From: JAFMJV01 sp034436555
GTDB lineage: Bacteria; Chloroflexota; Limnocylindria; Limnocylindrales; CSP1-4
Direction: 5' to 3'
Length of the DNA stretch: 64,000 bases
Assembly (NCBI GenBank): GCA_034436555.1
Contig: DAOTUU010000048.1
Location: forward strand, 62,001 to 126,000
Under the pieces are notes generated by a model. That model saw only the letters and a program-made list of their open reading frames with translations. It was not told where the DNA came from and searched no databases. Positions 59,100 to 64,000 of this stretch are shown piece after piece. Position numbers and translations under genes: made by a program. Each line of letters starts with the position of its first letter. Position 1 is the stretch's first letter.

Positions 59100-59105
59100 A
59101 GGGTA
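59100..59105 (-). promoter_or_regulatory. TACCCT box 6 nt before the second LLM gene
   Basis: Another TAnnnT box at leaderless spacing, with no ribosome binding site between it and the ATG at 59093. Confidence 0.5.
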
Positions 59106-59246
59106 CCGCGCTCGGCGCGTTCGTCGGCCAGATTCCGGGCGCGCCGGACCCTGTCGCGCGCACCCATCGCGACGGACGCGAGCACCTCCGTCACGGTCGC
59201 CACCACGCCGGGCCGAGCCGGGCGAGGCGCGGCCCGGACGATCGCC

Positions 59247-60134
59247 CTACGGACGGCCTGCTCCGGGCACGGCCACCTCGACGGCGAGCACCTGCCCGGT
59301 GGGCCCGCCCGACATGCCCGCCACGCCGCCCCAGTCGGCGGCGGTGATGGACAGCGTGCGTCGGTCGTCGCCGCCGAGCATGCACGCGAAGGCACCCCGA
59401 TCGAGCGCGATCCGATCGGTCACCTCCCCGCCCTCCCGCACCCGGACGCACGCCCGGCCCGGAACGTCCGCGTACCACAGCGCACCCTGCGCATCGAGAC
59501 AGATGCCGTCCGGGGTGCCGGTGCCCAGATCTGCCCAGGTGCGCGCCGCACCGAGAGAGCCGTCCGGCTCGATCGGGAAGGCGGTGATGCGGCGTGCGTG
59601 GGATTCCGCGACGAGCAGCGTCGCGCCATCGTCCGCGATGGCCATCCCGTTCGGGAAGGCGAGATCCTCCGCCACGCGACGGGCGACACCGTCGGGCGAG
59701 ACGAGCGCGATGAACCCGGGCCCGGCCGTCTCGCCCGCCATCATGTCGAAGCCGATGCCGTTGACGTACGCCCGGCCCCGCGTGTCCACGACGAGCTCGT
59801 TGAGCGGCGCGTGGGTGAGCGCGCGCAGGTCCGCATGGACCGCCCAGGCGTCGAGGTCGCCATCGCCGTCGCCCACGAGACCCCCGTCGTCCCGCAGCAG
59901 GGTGCGTTCGGGCCCGGCCACGGCCAGCAGCCGACCTTCGGGCAGCCAGTCGATGCTGAAGGGAAGCGCGACCGGGACCCGCGCGTGGACGACCGGGGTG
60001 GGTGTCTCCACCGCCGGGTCGATCGAGGTGATCTCACCGGTCATCCAGTGGCAGAACCACAGTCGTCCGACGTGCCAGCGGGGCGACTCCGCGATGAACA
60101 GCCCCTCGAGCACGATGCGCGGCCGGGCGGACAC
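59247..60134 (-). CDS. SMP-30/gluconolactonase-like protein
   Basis: A 295-aa six-bladed propeller. It starts RIVLEGLFIAESPRWHVGRLWFCHWMTGEI, with the metal Glu in the first segment, VNGIGFDMMAGETAGPGF, VAEDLAFPNGMAIADDGATLLVAESHARRITAF (metal Asn) and GTPDGICLDAQGALWYADVPG (metal Asp). SMP-30 proteins hydrolyse aldonolactones. GGAGGG 3-4 nt upstream of the GTG at 60134 supports the start. It diverges from an aldo/keto reductase, and the two may act on the same sugar. Confidence 0.88.
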   Translation of the reverse strand: MSARPRIVLEGLFIAESPRWHVGRLWFCHWMTGEITSIDPAVETPTPVVHARVPVALPFSIDWLPEGRLLAVAGPERTLLRDDGGLVGDGDGDLDAWAVHADLRALTHAPLNELVVDTRGRAYVNGIGFDMMAGETAGPGFIALVSPDGVARRVAEDLAFPNGMAIADDGATLLVAESHARRITAFPIEPDGSLGAARTWADLGTGTPDGICLDAQGALWYADVPGRACVRVREGGEVTDRIALDRGAFACMLGGDDRRTLSITAADWGGVAGMSGGPTGQVLAVEVAVPGAGRP

Positions 60135-60265
60135 GGACCCTCCATGGTGCGATGACGGTGGCGGATGACGGCCGATGCCACGGGGCCGCCGTCCCGGATG
60201 ACGATAGCGCGGGGACATCGCGACCCTGCACCGCGGGCCCCACCCACCCCCACGGGACCGGGCGT

Positions 60266-60290
60266 ATCCTCGAACGATCGCATCGAGGAT
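60266..60290. promoter_or_regulatory. 8-9-8 perfect inverted repeat in a divergent promoter
   Basis: ATCCTCGA (60266-60273) and TCGAGGAT (60283-60290) are exact inverted repeats with a 9-base spacer, overlapping a TATCCT box (60265-60270), in the 192-base gap between the lactonase and aldo/keto reductase genes. Confidence 0.5.
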
Positions 60291-60326
60291 GGATCGCACC
60301 CGATCCGGCACGAGGTTCCCGACACC

Positions 60327-61370
60327 GTGACCCACACCCCCGCTCCCGACCGGTATGCCGGCATGACCTACCGCTTCTGCGGCCGGAGCGGGCTCCAGCT
60401 GCCGCTGCTGTCCCTGGGCCTGTGGCACAACTTCGGCGACAGCACGCCCATGGCCACCCAGCGTGAGGTCGTCCACACGGCGTTCGACCTGGGCGTCACG
60501 CACTTCGACCTGGCCAACAACTATGGGCCGCCCTACGGCTCCGCGGAGGCGAACTTCGGGCGCATCCTGCGCGAGGACCTGGCGGCCCACCGGGACGAGC
60601 TGATCATCTCCAGCAAGGCCGGCTGGGACATGTGGCCGGGACCGTACGGCCAGGGCGGCGGCTCGCGCAAGTACGTCCTCGCCAGCCTGGACCAGAGCCT
60701 GCGGCGCGTCGGGGTCGACTACTTCGACATCTTCTACAGCCATCGGTTCGATCCGGACACCCCGCTGGAGGAGACGATGGGGGCCCTCGTCCAGGCGCAC
60801 CGCCAGGGGAAGGCGCTGTACGTCGGCATCTCCTCCTACTCCGCGGGCAAGACCCGCGAGGCGGCTGCGATCCTGCGGTCGGCGGGCGTGCCGCTGCTCA
60901 TCCATCAGCCGTCATACAACCTGCTCAACCGCTGGGTCGAGCCGGAGCTGCTGGACGCGCTGGCCGACGTGGGCGCCGGCATGATCGCGTTCACCGTGCT
61001 GGCCCAGGGCCTGCTCACGGACAGGTACCTCGACGGCATCCCCGCGGACGCGCGCATCAACCGGCCGGGCGGCGGCTCGTTCCAGCGGTCCTTCCTGTCC
61101 CCGGAGAACCTGGGTCGGGTGCGGGCGCTGGACGCGATCGCGCGGCGACGCGGCCAGTCGCTCGCCCAGATGGCCCACGCGTGGGTCCTCCGGGATCCCC
61201 GGGTCACGACGGCCCTCATGGGCGCCTCGTCGGCGGCCCAGGTGCGCGAGAACGTGGGCGCCCTGGCCAACCTCGCGTTCAGCGCAGAGGAGCTCGCCGA
61301 GATCGACCAGCACGCCGTCGAGGGCGGCGTGAACCTGTGGGAGCGGCCCAGCACCGACCAGCGATCCTGA
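60327..61370 (+). CDS. Aldo/keto reductase, YghZ-like
   Basis: A 347-aa NADPH-dependent reductase of the AKR14/YghZ-like group. Visible are MTYRFCGRSGLQLPLLSLGLWHNFGDSTPMATQREV, the catalytic Tyr in ANNYGPPYGSAE, Lys in SSKAGWDMWPGPYG, His in YSHRFDPDTPLEETMGALV, and GLLTDRYLDGIPADAR near the C-terminus. E. coli YghZ reduces L-glyceraldehyde 3-phosphate and methylglyoxal. The GTG at 60327 is the first in-frame start; ATG 60363 is an alternative. An inverted repeat covers the promoter. Confidence 0.9.
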   Translation: MTHTPAPDRYAGMTYRFCGRSGLQLPLLSLGLWHNFGDSTPMATQREVVHTAFDLGVTHFDLANNYGPPYGSAEANFGRILREDLAAHRDELIISSKAGWDMWPGPYGQGGGSRKYVLASLDQSLRRVGVDYFDIFYSHRFDPDTPLEETMGALVQAHRQGKALYVGISSYSAGKTREAAAILRSAGVPLLIHQPSYNLLNRWVEPELLDALADVGAGMIAFTVLAQGLLTDRYLDGIPADARINRPGGGSFQRSFLSPENLGRVRALDAIARRRGQSLAQMAHAWVLRDPRVTTALMGASSAAQVRENVGALANLAFSAEELAEIDQHAVEGGVNLWERPSTDQRS

Positions 61371-61390
61371 TCCGCCATCTGGCAGCGACG

Positions 61391-61419
61391 TTGACAGGTT
61401 CCGTCCTGGCTGGCAGAGT
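61391..61419 (+). promoter_or_regulatory. Promoter candidate for the AbrB-PIN pair
   Basis: TTGACA (61391-61396), 17 bases, then CAGAGT (61414-61419), 6 nt before the ATG. GTTGACAG occurs here at 61390-61397 and again at 61428-61435 across the start codon, possibly a repressor site pair. Confidence 0.4.
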
Positions 61420-61425
61420 CGGCAG

Positions 61426-61668
61426 ATGTTGACAGTCCGATTCGGACCCGACGGCCGTGTCCTCATCCCCGTGGAGCTCCGCCGGATGCTCGGGTTCGAG
61501 CCGGGCCAGCCGCTGGTCGCGCGCGTGGCCGATCGCCAGCTGGTCATCGAGCGGCGGGAGGACGTGCTGCGGCGGGCGCAGGCGCGGTTCGCCAGCCTGG
61601 CCGGGGTGAGCCTGGCGGACGAGCTCATCACCGACCGGCGCGGGGACGCCGAACGGGAGCGGGCGTGA
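61426..61668 (+). CDS. AbrB/SpoVT-type antitoxin
   Basis: An 80-aa protein with an N-terminal AbrB swapped-hairpin domain (LTVRFGPDGRVLIPVELRRMLGFEPGQPLVARVADRQLVIERRED) and a C-terminal tail that would bind the toxin. It overlaps the PIN toxin gene by 4 bases (GTGA). Probable autorepressor of the pair. Confidence 0.87.
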   Translation: MLTVRFGPDGRVLIPVELRRMLGFEPGQPLVARVADRQLVIERREDVLRRAQARFASLAGVSLADELITDRRGDAERERA

Positions 61669-62048
61669 CGGACGGGGTCGTCGCGGATGCCTCGGCGATC
61701 CTCGCGATGCTCCAGGGCGAGCCGGGTGCCGACGCGATGGCGATGGCGCTGGGCGTGGCCGTGCTGAGCGCGGTGAACTGGTCGGAGGTCGTGCAGACGG
61801 CGCGTTCCCACGGCGTGGAGGTCGCGGGGCTCCAGGAGGAGCTGCGCGACCTGGGCCTCACGTTCGTGCCCTTCGGGCTGGCCGAGGCGGACGTGGCGGC
61901 GGACCTGTGGCGCAGCGGGCAGCGTTCGCTGTCGCTCGGTGACCGGGCCTGCCTAGCGACCGCCATCACCCGGGGCCTGCCCGTGATGACGGCGGACCGG
62001 GCATGGTCCACCCTGGCGCTGGGGATCCCCGTCCGCGTCGTGCGCTGA
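61665..62048 (+). CDS. PIN-domain ribonuclease toxin (VapC-like)
   Basis: A 127-aa PIN protein. The acidic active site is represented by VVADASAILAMLQGE (Asp), AVNWSEVVQTA (Glu), SLGDRACLATA (Asp) and VMTADRAW (Asp). Such toxins cleave tRNA or rRNA in a Mg-dependent way. GTG start at 61665 overlaps the antitoxin stop, as usual for VapBC modules with AbrB partners. Confidence 0.9.
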   Translation: MTDGVVADASAILAMLQGEPGADAMAMALGVAVLSAVNWSEVVQTARSHGVEVAGLQEELRDLGLTFVPFGLAEADVAADLWRSGQRSLSLGDRACLATAITRGLPVMTADRAWSTLALGIPVRVVR

Positions 62049-62084
62049 CGACTCGCGCGGCCGGACGCGTGCCATCCTGCGGGC

Positions 62085-62615
62085 ATGCGCGTGCGTTCCG
62101 GGGTCCGGCGGCGTGAATCGGGTATGACCCTCACCACCGACGCCGCCGCGATGGCCGCGGATCTCGCATACGAGACCGCGTTCATCCGGCACTGGGACGA
62201 CGTCTTCCGCTTCGCGCTCGCCTGGACGAACGACTGGGCCGCCGCGGAGGACCTGGCCCAGGAGGCGTTCCTGCGGCTGTGGCGGACGCGCGGCACGCTG
62301 GACTGGTCGGAGGCGGTCGTGCCGTGGCTCATCACGACCACGCGCCGGCTGGCCACCGACCGGTTCCGGGCGCTCGCCCGACGGGTGCTGCCGCGCGGCG
62401 CCACGACCGCCACGCTCGACCCGGCCATCGCCGATCGCTGGCTGGATGTGCGCGCGGCGATGACCCGCCTCTCCCCCATGGAACGGGCGGCGCTCATCCT
62501 CACGACCGTCGAGGGTCACCCCACCGAGGCCGTCGCCACCCTGCTGGGCGTGTCGGCCGGTTCCGTCCGCAGCGCGGTCAGCCGTGCCCGGGCCAAGCTG
62601 GAGGACGACCGATGA
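62085..62615 (+). CDS. ECF-type RNA polymerase sigma factor
   Basis: A 176-aa sigma-70 family protein with regions 2 (FIRHWDDVFRFALAWTNDWAAAEDLAQEAFLRLWR) and 4 (RLSPMERAALILTTVEGHPTEAVATLLGVSAGSVRSAVSRARAKLED) and no other domain, so it is an extracytoplasmic-function type. CATCCT lies 6 nt before the ATG at 62085; ATG 62124 is a shorter alternative. It overlaps the next gene by 4 bases. Confidence 0.9.
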   Translation: MRVRSGVRRRESGMTLTTDAAAMAADLAYETAFIRHWDDVFRFALAWTNDWAAAEDLAQEAFLRLWRTRGTLDWSEAVVPWLITTTRRLATDRFRALARRVLPRGATTATLDPAIADRWLDVRAAMTRLSPMERAALILTTVEGHPTEAVATLLGVSAGSVRSAVSRARAKLEDDR

Positions 62616-63709
62616 CGCCGATGACGGGCCGACGCGACCGCCGGGCCCAGGAGCTCCGGTCCGACGAGATCCTGGCCGACTGGGCCGACCTGGCCGGGCG
62701 AGCGCGACGACCCGCGGAGGCCCCGACACGGCCGGCCGTGGGCATCGCCCGGGTCGTGGCCGGGGTGTCGGTGCCGATGGTGCTGGCCCTCGCGCTCATC
62801 GTCGTGGTCGGCTCGCTCGTGCCGCGCCGTTCCGATCGGTCGCTGGGCGTGGGGGGCGACCCATCGGCGGTGCCGTCGGCCGATGCGCCGGCAGACTGCC
62901 CGGTGACGGCGCCCAACGGCCTGCGTGGCGACGCGTGGCCGGCGACCCCGCTGGACCACGGGCAGGACGGGCTGTTCACGGCCCTGCCGCCGGCGGGGAT
63001 CATCCGCCCGCCCGTCGGGGCGGCCGGTGGCGACGGGGTCGTGTGGCACGACACGCTGTTCGCGCTCAGGGCGCCCGCGGTGGGTCCGCTCGGCGTCAGC
63101 GGCCGGCGCCTGGGGGCACCGGCGTCAGCCTCCCCCGCCGACACGATCCTGGTCCAGTACCCGGACGGCACGACCGGCGACCGGGCCCTCCGGGTGGACC
63201 TCGGGTTCCCCGGCGAGGGCTGCTGGGAGCTCACGGCGCAGGCCGGAGCCAGCGCGCTCCGCTGGGTGGTCCGGGTGGAGCGCCCGGAGGCGGACGGCCC
63301 GGCGCCCTGCCCCGTGACCCCGCCGAACGGCGCCCACACGGACGCCTGGCCCGCGAGCGACCTCGATCACGGCGAGGGCGGACTGTTCACGGTGCTCTGG
63401 CCCGGCGGCGTGGTGATGATCCCGGTGTCGGGCGTGGACCGCGACGGGGTCGGCTGGATGAAGTTCCTGTTCCAGCGCTCGGGGACGGCGGAGGGCGGGC
63501 TGTCGATCACGGGTCGGCGGCTCGATGCTGCCGGTGGCGGCGCCTCGGTCCTCGCTGCCGAGATCCCGGACGGATACGGCGCGAGCGGGATCCAGGCGAC
63601 GTCCCTGGGGTTCGACTCGGAGGGCTGCTGGGAGGTCACGGCCCGGTCCGGGTCCGCGACGCTCACGTTCGTGACGTGGGTGGAGGTGGCGCGCCGGGCC
63701 GTCCGCTGA
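62612..63709 (+). CDS. Membrane protein with duplicated extracytoplasmic domains, probable partner of the ECF sigma factor
   Basis: A 365-aa protein. The N-terminal 50 residues are charged (DRRAQELRSDEILADWADLAGRARRP) and would lie in the cytoplasm, where an anti-sigma domain is expected. One helix (VVAGVSVPMVLALALIVVVGSLV) is followed by two copies of a domain of about 120 residues, near 95-235 and 240-362. Each starts CPVTxPNG...DAWPA..LDHG..GLFT and ends EGCWE[LV]TA..G. I do not know this domain; the paired Cys suggest a disulfide. Position and ATGA overlap argue for an anti-sigma or sensor role. No zinc anti-sigma HxxxCxxC motif is visible. Confidence 0.7.
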   Translation: MTPMTGRRDRRAQELRSDEILADWADLAGRARRPAEAPTRPAVGIARVVAGVSVPMVLALALIVVVGSLVPRRSDRSLGVGGDPSAVPSADAPADCPVTAPNGLRGDAWPATPLDHGQDGLFTALPPAGIIRPPVGAAGGDGVVWHDTLFALRAPAVGPLGVSGRRLGAPASASPADTILVQYPDGTTGDRALRVDLGFPGEGCWELTAQAGASALRWVVRVERPEADGPAPCPVTPPNGAHTDAWPASDLDHGEGGLFTVLWPGGVVMIPVSGVDRDGVGWMKFLFQRSGTAEGGLSITGRRLDAAGGGASVLAAEIPDGYGASGIQATSLGFDSEGCWEVTARSGSATLTFVTWVEVARRAVR

Positions 63710-63812
63710 TCGCGCCGCCCCCGATGGTGCATGCTGCCCGGTGCGGCGTCGCGGTCGGGGGCGGAGGCGACGGCCGGGGGCGTGGGAGGGATCTTTGCGC
63801 GGGCATCAGGGC

Positions 63813-64000
63813 ATGAGGCGGCGGGTGTCGGAGATCAGGCGGGCCGGCCGGGACGGACCGGCACGCGCCACGGCGGTCGGCACCGCCGTGGCCGTGGCGA
63901 TGGCGACCGCCCTGGCGATCTGCGGCGTCGGTGGGACGGGGCTCGCGGCCGGCACGACCGCGTCACCCGGCCCCGTCGCATCGCCGGCCGCGTCTCCCGT
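63813..64000 (+). CDS. Start of a secreted or lipid-linked protein, 3' truncated
   Basis: The visible 62 codons give an Arg-rich head (MRRRVSEIRRAGRDG), a hydrophobic segment (AVGTAVAVAMATALAICGVGGTGLAAGT) and a Ser/Pro-rich beginning of the mature chain (ASPGPVASPAASP). It has the look of this organism's exported proteins; the lone Cys is not a good lipobox. The ribosome binding site is weak. The frame is still open at the window end. Confidence 0.5.
   Translation, partial: MRRRVSEIRRAGRDGPARATAVGTAVAVAMATALAICGVGGTGLAAGTTASPGPVASPAASP

Noticed and set aside
1..64000. tRNA, rRNA, transposase, integrase or phage genes
   Set aside because: I looked for cloverleaf-like segments, rRNA signatures and recombinase or transposase motifs and saw none; by-eye inspection can miss a tRNA, and a tRNAscan-SE run would settle it.

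Overview
The window is very G+C-rich bacterial chromosome, densely packed with short intergenic gaps and many 4-base (ATGA/GTGA) or 1-base (TGATG) overlaps. The mix of genes suggests a free-living aerobic member of the Chloroflexota, perhaps a Limnocylindria-like soil or freshwater lineage: nickel superoxide dismutase, two F420-type luciferase-like oxidoreductases, an ECF sigma factor pair, secreted proteins with long Pro/Ser/Thr linkers, a LysM protein with a cysteine-rich cytoplasmic head, and Rieske, VanZ and AI-2E proteins. This placement is inference; there is no rRNA or universal marker gene in the window.

Layout. 1-3862: a partial homocysteine methyltransferase/MTHFR fusion and a double-TPM membrane protein. 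4082-7087: a NitT/TauT-type ABC importer operon behind a promoter with a 23-bp palindrome. 7202-9583: an NTF2-like protein and a LysM protein. 9718-14113: a sulfur block with CysDN (sulfate activation) and two TauE/SafE anion permeases. 14392-15320: Ni-SOD and its maturation peptidase. 15375-19633: an LLM oxidoreductase diverging from a MarR-DHA2 efflux pair, then Rieske and VanZ proteins. 19641-23707: a nucleotide-sugar dehydrogenase, a SpoIID/VCBS secreted protein, and two small proteins. 23892-27765: a CopC-like protein, a polytopic membrane partner and an AlkA-like glycosylase. 28039-31161: an ABC-2 exporter, a small membrane protein and a GDSL hydrolase. 31310-33261: PabB-PabC. 33486-38572: a 59-aa zinc-ribbon-like protein, a P1B-5-type metal ATPase with a hemerythrin tail, an Xre-RES toxin-antitoxin pair and an MFS transporter. 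38653-46236: GH36 alpha-galactosidase, GNAT, MFS, a secreted metalloprotease, DAHP synthase and a DHDPS-family aldolase. 46400-48916: a secreted protein with four PASTA domains between paired YbaY-like domains. 49530-58054: a FAH-family hydrolase diverging from a sugar ABC operon that also carries a TrpA-like protein, an FGGY kinase and an AI-2E-family protein. 58176-64000: LLM oxidoreductase, SMP-30-like lactonase, aldo/keto reductase, an AbrB-PIN toxin-antitoxin pair, an ECF sigma factor with a partner of duplicated extracytoplasmic domains, and the start of another secreted protein.

Three patterns run through the window. First, many start codons lie 6-8 nt downstream of a TAnnnT box, as expected for leaderless transcripts. 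Second, short G+C-rich tandem arrays (7 to 39 bp units) recur, often starting at or near a stop codon or inside protein linkers. Third, several intergenic regions carry perfect palindromes placed like operators. The least conventional gene set is the sugar operon, in which a tryptophan-synthase-alpha-like protein with intact catalytic and phosphate-binding motifs sits between the binding protein and the kinase with no TrpB in sight.
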